Shown here piece after piece: positions 55,499 through 64,000 of a stretch of DNA of 64,000 nucleotides (position 1 is the stretch's first letter; each line of letters opens with the position of its first letter). The notes beneath the pieces are model-generated. The model was not told the DNA's origin. It did no database searches and saw nothing but the letters and a program-made list of their open reading frames with translations. Origin of the DNA: Verticillium longisporum (taxonomy: Eukaryota > Ascomycota > Sordariomycetes > Glomerellales > Plectosphaerellaceae). The stretch is taken from the NCBI GenBank assembly GCA_019188255.1, contig JAETXT010000013.1, positions 1,674,001 to 1,738,000 on the forward strand, read 5' to 3'. The position numbers and the translations under genes are program-made.

Positions 55499-57182
55499 AT
55501 GGTGCTCTTGAGCAATCCACTGGTGCTTGGGGCTGTGGCGCTCTCCCTGTTGCTCTGGGCGGTGTTGGGGCGAGTGAGACTGAAGCGCCACGGGTCAGCT
55601 CTAAGGTACGGTAACGTGATAAGCCGCGACGAGTAGTCGCGTTCAATGAACAACACAGCTCACACCTTTAGGAACGCCCCTAACACCTGGCCTGTTGTCG
55701 GCAATGGTTTGATCTTTATCCAAGCCCGCCAGAAACTTTTCCGATACTTCGTCACATGTGAGCGTCTTCATGGCTACGAGACACTCCAGATTGCTGTGCC
55801 TAGCCTCCCTCCTGGTGTCATCATCAGTGATCCTAAAAACCTTGAATATGTTTTCAAGCATGAAGGCATCTTTGCCAAGGGCTCTTTTGTGAAGGAAAGG
55901 TCTTGGGATCTCTTCGGTACGTGTCCTGGGCCTGCACAGTATTGTTCCCTGATATGTAGACAAACGGCTCACGCACATCGACAGGAAACGGCATCATCAA
56001 TGCCGATGGCGATCTTTGGAAAGTACAAAGAAAGGCTGGGCTCAGCTTCCTGAGTACAGCAAATCTCAAAATATTGACGCAGATCGCCTTGCCGCGGTAC
56101 CTTGCGCAGAGTGTGGCACACCTCAAGTCGCAGTGCGGGGGGGCCGTCGTTGACTTGCAAGCTGTCTTTCATGAGATCACCACCCGATTGATGGGTGACA
56201 TGGCATATAACGTAAGTCAAGAAACCAGTCCATCGAATGTACCCAGGCTAACAACTCATGCTTTTAGATGGAAATGCACGCCGATGACGAATTCAGCAAA
56301 GCCTTCGACCACGCCTCCGGCGCAACTGCCGAGAGGTTTCAAAACCCATTGTGGTTCATTATGGAGATATTCTTCGGTAGCACCTTGCGAAAGAACCTTC
56401 AGATCGTCAAGTCCTATGGCGCCAAAATGGTGGACAACGCCGTTCGTGACAGAGAATCTGCCTCTAAGTCATTCACAGGAGGTAGTGGAACCGGTATCGT
56501 CGACAAATCTCAGCATATCGAGGGCAGCCTGATCCAGTCGTTTCTTGACGCCATTGGCGACAAGAAAATGGTGGCAGACGCCGCGCTCAACTACCTCTCA
56601 GCTGGCCGCGATACGACTGCCCAAGCACTGACTTGGACCTTTTACCTGCTAATGAGACATCCGGATGTGCTAGCCAAAGTACGACAGGAAGTGAGGAGAC
56701 CGGTTGATGATGACCGGGACCTAGCAGACTTGCCATATACCCACGCCGTGTTCAACGAGGCCCTCCGTCTGTACCCGCCGATTCCGTTTGAGATTAAGCA
56801 AGCTATCGAGCACACGACGCTTCCCGATGGCACCTTCCTCCCAAAGGGGTCAGTTGTTGTATGGTGCACGTGGGCAATGAATCGTTCCTATACGACGTGG
56901 GGTGCAGATGCAGACCACTTCCGGCCAGAGCGGTGGCTAGAGGACGGCAAGGTAGCGAACCGGAGCGCAGCTGAATTCCCCGTCTTCAACGGTGGGCCTA
57001 GGACATGCCTAGGAAAGAGGATGGCAGAGGTCACGGCCGTCCATGTGATCGCCGTGATGGGATCGACGTTTGACTTTGAGCCTACTGGCCATGAAGAAAG
57101 AGTCAGCAAGAGCAGTCTGACACTGCCGATGAAGGGCGGTCTACCCGTGAGGGTCATGGAGAATCAGCTGTGGACACCATAA
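55499..57182 (+). CDS. Cytochrome P450 monooxygenase
   Basis: Exons 55499-55605, 55672-55916, 55985-56211 and 56268-57182 (introns 56-68 nt) give 497 residues. An N-terminal membrane anchor (VLGAVALSLLLWAVLG) places it on the ER. The oxygen-binding I-helix AGRDTT is at 305-310, the K-helix E357-x-x-R360 (EALR), FRPERW follows, and the heme-binding loop FNGGPRTCLGKR carries Cys440 as the iron ligand. NADGDLWKVQRKAG is the conserved C-helix. The AGRDTTAQALTWTFYLLMRH segment resembles fungal CYP52-clan fatty-acid and alkane hydroxylases, so oxidation of a lipid-like substrate is the best guess. All motifs needed for catalysis are present. Confidence 0.92.
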
Positions 57183-57892
57183 TCTAAGAAACAGCCAGCA
57201 AGCCTGGAACTTTCATGGCTGATCTGCGGGAGATTTCGCAGCGTCGCACAGGTTGTGACCGAGTTCGCGAGATAATTCTCTCCCTATTTTCATGTGATGA
57301 TCACTGCAAAGTCTAGCATGGAGGCAGAAGTTGACCGTCCAAACAGAACCGTGGGCTTGTCTAAAGATGCCTTTCAATAGGCAGGGACCAAAACCAAACC
57401 TCTTCCTTCGTTTGCACTGGCAGAAAAAATATGACTTCACGCAGCGCTCAAGAATGTGGGTGAAAGCAAAAGATAAACTTAGCAACTGGACGTTTCGATC
57501 GTCCGACCTCCGGGTTATGAGCCCGGCGCGCTTCCGCTGCGCCAAGTTGCTTTTTCTGAGCGATGGTGGAATGGATCTCAAGATGCGCATATTGTCCGCA
57601 ATATTTGTGGGGAGGGTGACTCACAGAACGGAATCACTGCCCTCAGCCCTCTTTTGGCTCCACCATCAGCCATGATGCGACATACGGGAGCCGTTCCTTT
57701 TCATCTCGCGGTATTCTCCGTCGGATGATACATGATTTATCGAAGCAGATTTTGGTTAGATCAGGAATCCAGTTCTGAGTCTTTGACGATGGCGTTGAGC
57801 AGCCATCTTCTTGATGTTTAGATAGTGCCCCCCTGTGTACTCATCAGATTTTGTGCTTGCTCGATCAAATCTACTTGTCGGGCCTTCCTAGT
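57183..57892. other. Intergenic region with a tRNA gene
   Basis: This lies between the P450 and JmjC/cupin 3' ends. Apart from the tRNA listed separately, nothing was recognised. An open frame over the tRNA (57213-57590, -) is not coding. Confidence 0.6.
57480..57551 (-). tRNA. Elongator tRNA-Met (anticodon CAU)
   Basis: The - strand folds into a full cloverleaf without intron. The acceptor AGCAACT pairs with AGTTGCT, the D-arm is GCGC/GCGC with AGCGGAA in the loop, the anticodon arm is CCGGG-CTCATAA-CCCGG with anticodon CAT, and the T-arm is GGACG-ATCGAAA-CGTCC. Discriminator base is A and no CCA is encoded, as expected in eukaryotes. A T-rich stretch (TTTATCTTTT) follows, suitable as an RNA polymerase III terminator. 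The T-loop ATCGAAA and AU-free acceptor top fit the elongator rather than initiator type. Confidence 0.93.
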
Positions 57893-58933
57893 TCAGCGAA
57901 ACCACCAATTGACAGAGGCATTGAGCCGGCCGTCGCGGTGTATGCTCTTAATACTGTGCCACCAGCCCAGGGGAATGAAGAGGGCGTCGCCTGGTTCGAG
58001 CTGAGCCTCGACAATGTCCTTAGCACCCCCCTCCCCCCACACGGCAGCATTCATCATGACGCTCTCAGGGCCTTCCATCATGCCAGAGTCACGAATTCGA
58101 CTGCTGCCCGCTCGGCCGAGCTTAGTCTGCACTTGTCGGTAAAGTGCCTCGCCAGATTTCGGGGGCATGAGTCGAACTGTTTTGCTGCTGTGCAGCTGAC
58201 AGAAGAGGTTGGGGTTAGGATCGCGGTGGAGGGGCGTGTAAGTTGGTTCCACGCCCATCCAGATGCTCGAGTTGTAGATGTCGCCTCTGCCAGTCTCCTT
58301 GACGATCCTTGGCGTTGGTAAGTCTTCGCGTAATGACGGGGGAAGGTCGACTAATTGTGATTGTGCAATGTAAAGCTTCTTGATGCTCGCGTCCTGGAGT
58401 TTGTTGTACTCAACGGCCTTCAGGAGAAGCAAGAATGGCGCCTCGATAGGGCAGAATTGAGCGTCAGAGTCGGTTGATGGAGGGAGAGCGGAGTGAACTA
58501 TGCCCGCCAGCACGGCATCCATGGGATTGGAGCTCGCGGTAAGCCAATTGAGAAACTGTTTCACGCTGTCGACTATTACGCCGTCCTTTTCAGAGAGCTG
58601 AGGACTGATGAGCTCGTAGGGGAAAAGATGGTGGGCAAATTGTTCCATATAGGGGCTGAAAGAAGCACTCGATGTGTCGTGCCCGGCTTCAAACCATTTG
58701 GAGGCTGCAGGGATGAACGTTTGACTGAGTGGTCTGTTGTCTGCCTTGAAAAACAAAGGACGGGCTGGCCCGAAAGCTTCCTCTCGAAACTGGGCGATGT
58801 CGACTCGGTCGTAAGGGGCGGGAGCCAAATCGACTGCGCGCACCTGTAGTGTGGTCATTGCAGCGCCGCGACAAGCCCGAGGCATCGGATGCCTCACCAA
58901 CTGCCGACGACATGTATTCGTAAGAGTGCTCAT
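57893..58933 (-). CDS. JmjC/cupin-8 domain hydroxylase-like protein
   Basis: A single exon gives 346 residues from ATG 58933. The frame stays open further upstream but without another ATG. The N-terminal 30 residues are Arg-rich with three Met (MSTLTNTCRRQLVRHPMPRA), so a mitochondrial presequence or a later start is possible. The 2-oxoglutarate/Fe(II) core shows the H-x-D pair at H236 and D238 (TPLHRDPNPNLFCQ) and the distal His at 326 (PLGWWHSIKS), with LEPGDALFIP between, all standard for the cupin-8/JmjC fold. Such proteins hydroxylate proteins or small molecules. The target is unknown. Confidence 0.85.
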   Translation of the reverse strand: MSTLTNTCRRQLVRHPMPRACRGAAMTTLQVRAVDLAPAPYDRVDIAQFREEAFGPARPLFFKADNRPLSQTFIPAASKWFEAGHDTSSASFSPYMEQFAHHLFPYELISPQLSEKDGVIVDSVKQFLNWLTASSNPMDAVLAGIVHSALPPSTDSDAQFCPIEAPFLLLLKAVEYNKLQDASIKKLYIAQSQLVDLPPSLREDLPTPRIVKETGRGDIYNSSIWMGVEPTYTPLHRDPNPNLFCQLHSSKTVRLMPPKSGEALYRQVQTKLGRAGSSRIRDSGMMEGPESVMMNAAVWGEGGAKDIVEAQLEPGDALFIPLGWWHSIKSIHRDGRLNASVNWWFR

Positions 58934-59573
58934 GCTGGGCGAATATGTAAAGACCCAAGGGCGATCTAACAGATGCTTCACTTCAAGTCAAACATCTTAA
59001 TCAGTTGATTCTTAAATGGCCATCATGTGACCCGCCTGCCTGGTGTTGTCGGGTGTGCTGCACGGACCATGTCTGCCTCTTGGGACGCACACACAGACTT
59101 AGAACAGGAAGGCCCAGACCCAGGCACAGCGTAGCCCACCCTCGCCCAGCCTGAGATTGTCCTTCCACAGCCCGGGTAACCCACCAACTGCGCTTCACCA
59201 AAAGTTCGCATCACAGCACAACCCAACGCCAGTCTACCCACCCACATCGAACCCCGCCACTTGCCGCCTTACAGCAGTTGCAAGATCCCTCACTCGGTTG
59301 CTTCCATCAGTACCCGTCGACTGTCAGGCTATGCGAGTCACTGCTCCTATCCGATGAACATGCGCCGCGCCTGAGCACTGCCCACCTCTGCCGTTACCCC
59401 GCGACACCCTCACCCTTCCAGATCTATCCCGGCTATAGCCCCAACCCGACCATTCGGTTTGGCCCGCATTTGACTTGCAGATCGCCGCGCACACATCACG
59501 CCGCGATCGCCTCGTCCGCACCACACCCTTAGGACAACCGCACCTTTCCACGAAAGTGGAGTACCTAGACGCC
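58934..59573. promoter_or_regulatory. Divergent promoter of the JmjC/cupin gene and CKB1
   Basis: The region is C/T-rich toward the CKB1 start, as expected for a leader. No gene was recognised. Confidence 0.45.
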
Positions 59574-60698
59574 ATGTCTACCTCTTCGGGGACTCCCGAG
59601 TCGTGGATATCGTCCTTCTGCTCTCTCCTGGGACACGAATATTTTGCCGAGGTCTCTGAAGAGTTCATCGAAGATGACTTCAACTTAACTGGCCTGCAGA
59701 CCCAAGTTGCGATGTACAAGGAAGCTCTCGAGGTATTTCCTCCAGAATCCCCCTCCCTTGACACTTCTGTGACCTACCGGCCCACAGTCGCGTGAGATAC
59801 GCTGACCGACTAACTTTTCTTCCCTCTACAGATGATCCTCGATGTGGAGCCGGAAGATGATGAAGACGAAGACGAAGAGGAGGAGGAAGAGGAGGATGAT
59901 AACGACTCGGCAGACCAGGAGCGTTTGGCCGCCCGGCACGAGCGCAGGCAACACAGCCGCATGGCGAGCGACTTGAGCGTGATCGAGTCCTCCTCCGAGA
60001 TGCTCTATGGTCTGATTCACCAGCGTTTTATCTGCTCTCGCGCCGGCATACAGCAGATGAGCGAGAAGTACGAGCTCGGTCACTTTGGATACTGCCCTCG
60101 CACCAACTGCGGTCAGGCGAGAACGCTACCCGTTGGCCTGTCCGATATCCCTGGAGAGGACACGGTCAAGCTGTTCTGCCCATCATGCCTAGACGTCTAT
60201 GTTCCTCCCAACAGTCGCTTCCAGACTGTTGATGGAGCTTTCTTCGGCCGCACCTTTGGTGCTCTTTTCCTCCTCACCTTCCCAGAATACGATCTGACCA
60301 AGCACACCGTCGAGATGCTCCCGCCTGCGACCGGCGGTGCTCGTGTTGCTGATGATGGCCTTCACACCATCAATGGCATGTACTCCAAAAATATCGGCCC
60401 GGGCCTTGGTGCCGGAAACATCTACGAGCCCAAGATCTACGGTTTCCGCGTATCTGAGCTTGCCCGTTCAGGTCCAAGGATGCAGTGGCTTCGTAGCCGT
60501 CCGGGCGACATGTCCGAGCTTGACGAGGCGAAGCACTACGCCGAACAACACCCGGATTCGGATGACGGCGATGAACGCATGGAGAAGGCAGGCTCGGCGT
60601 CACGCAAACGCGACCCCGCCGCGGCCCGTCCCCAACGCCAGACACAAAATGGAAGTCCCATGAACGTGGAGGCCAATGGTGTGGAGTCTGAGCTTTGA
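59574..60698 (+). CDS. CKB1: Casein kinase 2 regulatory (beta) subunit
   Basis: Exons 59574-59732 and 59832-60698 (99-nt intron) give 341 residues. SSWISSFCSLLGHEYFAEV-type N-terminus (here SWISSFCSLLGHEYFAEVSE) and EDDFNLTGL are diagnostic. An acidic tract of about 20 Asp/Glu follows. SSSEMLYGLIHQRFICSRAG leads into the zinc finger, Cys pairs at CPRTNC (from about residue 140) and CPSC, which mediates beta-beta dimerisation. RFQTVDGAFFGRTFGALFLL and IYGFRVSELA complete the family core. The acidic tract is longer than in animals but usual for fungi. The subunit tunes the activity and substrate choice of the CK2 catalytic subunits. Confidence 0.96.
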
Positions 60699-61332
60699 AA
60701 GGGACCACAAACAGCCCCCTTCAAACGAGGGCACCATCGGATACCCCGCATGAGGATGGCGTTTAGGAGGTCGAGTCTGTTATCGTGTGTCGTCTTGGGG
60801 TTGGAGGCTCAGGACGCTGCCGAGGCCAATGCATGGGAATCAAGAGATGAAACGGCAGGCGAAGGGGCGAGGTTTATAACTACGGAATAACGGCTTTGGG
60901 TTTAGGCGTCTCGTGAAACAATCAAGATGCTATGGCTCGTGTCTGCGCGTCCGAGCCGATGGAGATGGAATAGACGTTTGGTTTCTGAGTGTCATGTTTA
61001 GCGGGCTGCAGAAGCATATGACGGCTGAAAAGTCACGCGATCTCTCCATTGTTAATGATGACCGATCATGGCTGCTAGCGATGCAAATGAGAGCACGCTT
61101 GTCACACCCGAAATGTAATTGTAAGCATGCTTATTAAAAGGATGTGAGGTGCTCACAAATGGCCTAGGTCGGCCCGAGAGCCACCCCCTTGGATATTTGA
61201 CCCCTCCTTAGGCCTAAAGCTCCATACGAGCTCCCCTCCATTCATTCGCCTGATAACGATACTCTATTGATACTTGCCATTTTGCTGTGCAACTGACTCC
61301 GGCAGTCGGCACCGTATTATCTTGACAACCAA
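60699..61332. other. CKB1 downstream and dioxygenase upstream region
   Basis: This contains the CKB1 3' UTR and the promoter of the next gene. No coding frame of note was seen. Confidence 0.5.
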
Positions 61333-61980
61333 ATGTTGGCCGGGTCACTACAAAAGTATCCTTCGCCGCTCAGCGGCTTTGAGGACGCCGCACCACTCCC
61401 AACAGACTTGGGCGAAGATGGAAAGAGCTTTGTGAACCCTCCACGAGAGGGCCTCAGCGACAGCTACGAGAAATTCACCGCACCTTTGGATAATGGGACG
61501 AGAGGTGGCTTGTAATTCTCACCCAGTCAATTCGAAAGATACTTGAACTCGACTGACTAGGGACAGCGATATTCACATTTACCATTTCCAGAACAACCCT
61601 GCGCAGGTGAAGCATGCAAAGGACCTGTGGGAGCGCATCAGGAGAGAGTGTTAGTTTGTTCCTCGGACTCGCTTCGCTTCGCACAAGGCAGCACTAACAA
61701 AAGTTCCTGTCTAGTCCCTGAGCTTCGAGTGTACCGCTTCTGGGACAAGCCTATTGGTCCTCACCCTGTCGCTATGTTCGAGGTCAACCTGTTCACGCCG
61801 GCTCAATTTGGCGCATTCATCCCGTGGCTGGCTATCTACAGAGGTCCCTTGTCAGCACTGGTGCATCCCAATACTGACGAGGAGGGGGAGGAGGCGGCCG
61901 TTGAGCTGAGGAACCACACGGAGCGGGCCATTTGGCTTGGAGAGAAGATCCCCCTTGACGTGACTGCGTTTCACCCCTGA
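61333..61980 (+). CDS. DOPA 4,5-dioxygenase family protein
   Basis: Exons 61333-61511, 61567-61649 and 61715-61980 (introns 55 and 65 nt) give 175 residues. Splicing restores GGFDIHIYHFQNNPAQVKHA and RREFPELRVYRFWDKP. PIGPHPVAMFEVNLFTPAQF and GPLSALVHPNTDEEGEEAA then WLGEKIPLDV are the conserved blocks of the small DOPA-dioxygenase family, whose founding fungal member opens the catechol ring of DOPA for betalain pigment in a mushroom. Conserved His residues in HIYHF and PHP may bind metal. Most ascomycete members are uncharacterised, so an extradiol ring-opening activity is inferred, with unknown substrate. Confidence 0.88.
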
Positions 61981-62360
61981 GTCGATGACAAATTCATAGT
62001 ATCTAATTAATCAGTTCATTGCCCAATGCGACAGTTGTCAAGTTATTTGTTGTGCTTTGGCGGGTGTCGCGTCATACAGTATCGAGCCCCTCAAAGTTGC
62101 GATATGCAGCTCACCTAGCACGTCATTAAATCCGACATCACGCCGAAACAGGCGGGCAATTCGCAACCGTTCAGAAGTCGCGGTCTGAGAAAATGGAATA
62201 TACATACCTGTCACTACTTGACATCTTCTCATTGATTCGTCACCTTCAGTTCATTGTCTTCTTCATTTGAGCCCAAGATATATATTTTCCGTCCCAGAGC
62301 ATCCAGCCCTTCACCACCAACCTTACAAGACGCTTACACCACGCGAGATCCACCACCAAA
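61981..62360. other. Intergenic spacer
   Basis: The spacer separates two tandem + strand genes. It holds the 3' UTR of the first and promoter of the second. Nothing else was seen. Confidence 0.5.
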
Positions 62361-62938
62361 ATGGCTTCACTCCCCCTGTATGACGCGGTGGTCCCTTCTA
62401 TTACCAAGGGATTAAAGACCTTTGATCACATTCTCACCAAGACGGAAGAATACGCCAAAGAGAACAACCTCAGCGTGGACGAGGTATTCGTCGAAGCCCG
62501 CCTGATCGAGGACCAGAAACCCCTGGTTTTCCAAGTCCAGAACGTTTCCAAAATCGTTCGAATTGCCTTCACACGTTTGACGGGCAAGGAGCTGGAAACT
62601 CCTGAAGACAACGAGAAGACTTTTGCGGAGCTGCACAAGCGCATCCAGAGCACATTGGAGCTGGTTCAGACGGTGGACGCTTCGGTAGCCAATGGCCGTG
62701 CCGCAGAGTCAGTTGAGCTGTAAGTCAATCGACATCCCAGGAAATGTCGTGTTCATAGCTAAACTTTGACAGGGCTGCCGCCGGGCATAAGAAGACGTTG
62801 ACGGTGCAGGATGCTCTTCTGTACCACAGCTTGCCTAACTTCTTCTTCCATGTCGTTACCGCCTACTTTATTCTCCGCGCGAAGGGTGTGCCGCTAGGCA
62901 AGCTTGATTACCTCGGTGGCTTCCTCGGGGTTTTCTAG
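62361..62938 (+). CDS. DUF1993 helical-bundle protein
   Basis: Exons 62361-62719 and 62773-62938 (53-nt intron, GTAAGT donor) give 174 residues. The conserved pattern is an N-terminal LYDAVVPSITKGLKTFDHIL, a central LIEDQKPLVFQVQNVSKIVR, and a C-terminal PNFFFHVVTAYFILRAKGVP then LGKLDYLGGF, as in DUF1993 (DinB-like four-helix bundle). Related DinB-like proteins bind metal through His residues, though DUF1993 proteins have no known reaction. Function unknown. Confidence 0.88.
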
Positions 62939-63390
62939 AGGTCGGGGGGATCATAGCGAGGAATACTGATAAATACATACCCGAGTCATTCGGCTGTCTG
63001 GCTTATGCCGAGTCTGTCCTGCTCTGTTTTCAAGCAGCTGTTGTTCGCTGTCGATCTGCCTATTGAAAAGGGCATGTACCGTGACATGAATTTGCATCAG
63101 CAAGCACAAAATCCTTCAACCATTCTGAAGCATGACATGGTCTTACCTCAAAGCCCCAGGTTGCAGAGCCCATAGCAAACCCCACTGTTCATCGACATAC
63201 ATGCGTCACGTGAGAACGCGTTTGTGCTTCGGCATCAGTATGACGCCATGCTGAATCAGCAATGCCCTCCACCATGACATCCTCCCAGGCATCCACCAAG
63301 TCAATGTGAGATTGGAGTATCAACGCGTGTAAGACAGATCCCTCAGTCTCGACATCCAAGGCGTCGCGCAGTCATCGCCGCGCCTGAAGG
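62939..63390. promoter_or_regulatory. Spacer and RAD4 upstream region
   Basis: This holds the DUF1993 3' UTR and the promoter of the RAD4-like gene. Nothing else was recognised. Confidence 0.5.
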
Positions 63391-64000
63391 ATGGCCGGCC
63401 GCAAGCGCAAGGCGCCCTCGAGGTCGAAGACGTCCCAAAGCGACCTCCCAGATGTATACCAAGATTTGCTGGCCGAGGCTGGCGCCGGCCCGTCTACGCA
63501 GCCTCATGCAGAGGAGTCACCAAGGAAGCGCAGACGGCCAGGTGAGAGGCCGGCGACACCAGCTGCGCCAAAGACTCCCAAGACGGAGCAGGTTTCGGAG
63601 GACGACGACAGCGACGATGAGCTCGAGTTTGAAGATGTCCCCATTCCGGCGCCAAACCTCCAGACGATGTACCTGGATACTGATGATGAGGACGAGGACG
63701 ATGAGATGATCTTCGAAGATGTGCCCATCGTACCTTTGCAGACCAGCCCCATCGTTGCCGCACCCCGAGCCGACCTCGAGCTGAACCTGACAGCGCATCG
63801 AGCAGTTGCGCCAAAGGCACCAGAGAGACGGAAACCAATCACCAAGGCAGAGAGAGACCTCCGGATTCACGCCCACAAGTCACATTTGTTATGCTTATTG
63901 ATACACACGGCGCGGAGAAACCGATGGTGCAACGACAGCGAGGTGCAGAACAGCCTGCGTCCGTTGCTGTCAAAGAAGGTTGCATCTCTGCTGAAGCCGA
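63391..64000 (+). CDS. RAD4: RAD4/XPC nucleotide-excision repair protein, 5' part only
   Basis: The frame opens at ATG 63391 and runs uninterrupted off the right edge (about 203 codons visible). The N-terminus is basic (MAGRKRKAPSRSKTSQSDLP), followed by acidic, disordered repeats (EFEDVPIPAP, IFEDVPIVPL). The segment KAERDLRIHAHKSHLLCLLI then HTARRNRWCNDSEVQNSLRP is the start of the Rad4 transglutaminase-like fold. Rad4/XPC recognises helix-distorting DNA damage with Rad23 and starts global-genome repair. The DNA-binding beta-hairpin domains lie beyond the window. Confidence comes from the last 60 residues. Confidence 0.88.
   Translation, partial: MAGRKRKAPSRSKTSQSDLPDVYQDLLAEAGAGPSTQPHAEESPRKRRRPGERPATPAAPKTPKTEQVSEDDDSDDELEFEDVPIPAPNLQTMYLDTDDEDEDDEMIFEDVPIVPLQTSPIVAAPRADLELNLTAHRAVAPKAPERRKPITKAERDLRIHAHKSHLLCLLIHTARRNRWCNDSEVQNSLRPLLSKKVASLLKP

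Noticed and set aside
57213..57590. 125-codon - strand frame
   Set aside because: It runs across the tRNA-Met gene and has no protein features.
1..64000. Transposons, CRISPR arrays, prophage or viral insertions
   Set aside because: No transposase, reverse transcriptase, integrase, terminal repeat or regular spacer array was seen on either strand.

Overview
This is nuclear DNA of a filamentous ascomycete (Pezizomycotina, most probably Sordariomycetes and perhaps Hypocreales). The evidence is GC-rich genes on both strands, many short introns (mostly 46-75 nt, GTRNGT donors, YAG acceptors), and fungal gene families such as Atg13, Hse1, Tco89-like, Yrb30-like, DUF1993 and DOPA-dioxygenase-like proteins. 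Nothing bacterial, viral or transposon-derived was recognised. I can support 21 protein genes (one running off the right edge) and one tRNA.

Layout. 1-4.6 kb: no gene recognised, ending in a pyrimidine-rich leader. 4.6-17.6 kb: mitochondrial oxoglutarate/malate-type carrier (+), Tco89-like TORC1 subunit (-), SPF30-like Tudor splicing factor (+), Ind1/NUBPL complex I assembly factor (-), EF-hand protein (+), short-chain dehydrogenase (-), BUD22 (+). 17.6-31.8 kb: F-box-like coiled-coil protein with an in-frame TAG (+), SNF2 translocase (+), Hse1 (-), Atg13 (-). 34-47 kb: ankyrin/RCC1/BTB protein with an in-frame TAG (-), oxodicarboxylate carrier with an 11-nt micro-exon (+), Yrb30-like RanGTP-binding protein (-), eRF3/Sup35 (+). 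51-64 kb: PEP carboxykinase with a 757-nt intron (+), methyltransferase-like membrane protein (-), cytochrome P450 (+), elongator tRNA-Met (-), JmjC/cupin-8 protein (-), CK2 beta subunit (+), DOPA-dioxygenase-like protein (+), DUF1993 protein (+), and the 5' end of RAD4/XPC (+).

The genes are mostly housekeeping. Loose links are TORC1 signalling with autophagy (Tco89-like, Atg13), mitochondrial dicarboxylate export with gluconeogenesis (two carriers, PEP carboxykinase), endosomal sorting (Hse1), and RNA and ribosome work (SPF30-like, BUD22, eRF3). No secondary-metabolite cluster is evident.

Two patterns deserve attention. First, two unrelated genes are each cut by a single in-frame TAG with coding sequence continuing in the same frame on both sides. 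That is the signature of stop codons corrected by fungal A-to-I mRNA editing (UAG read as UGG, Trp), although point mutation or base error is equally open from DNA alone. Second, four minus-strand genes carry six apparent 1-2 nt contractions, all in short G/C homopolymers. This looks like assembly undercalling rather than gene decay, so gene models here should be read with those positions in mind.
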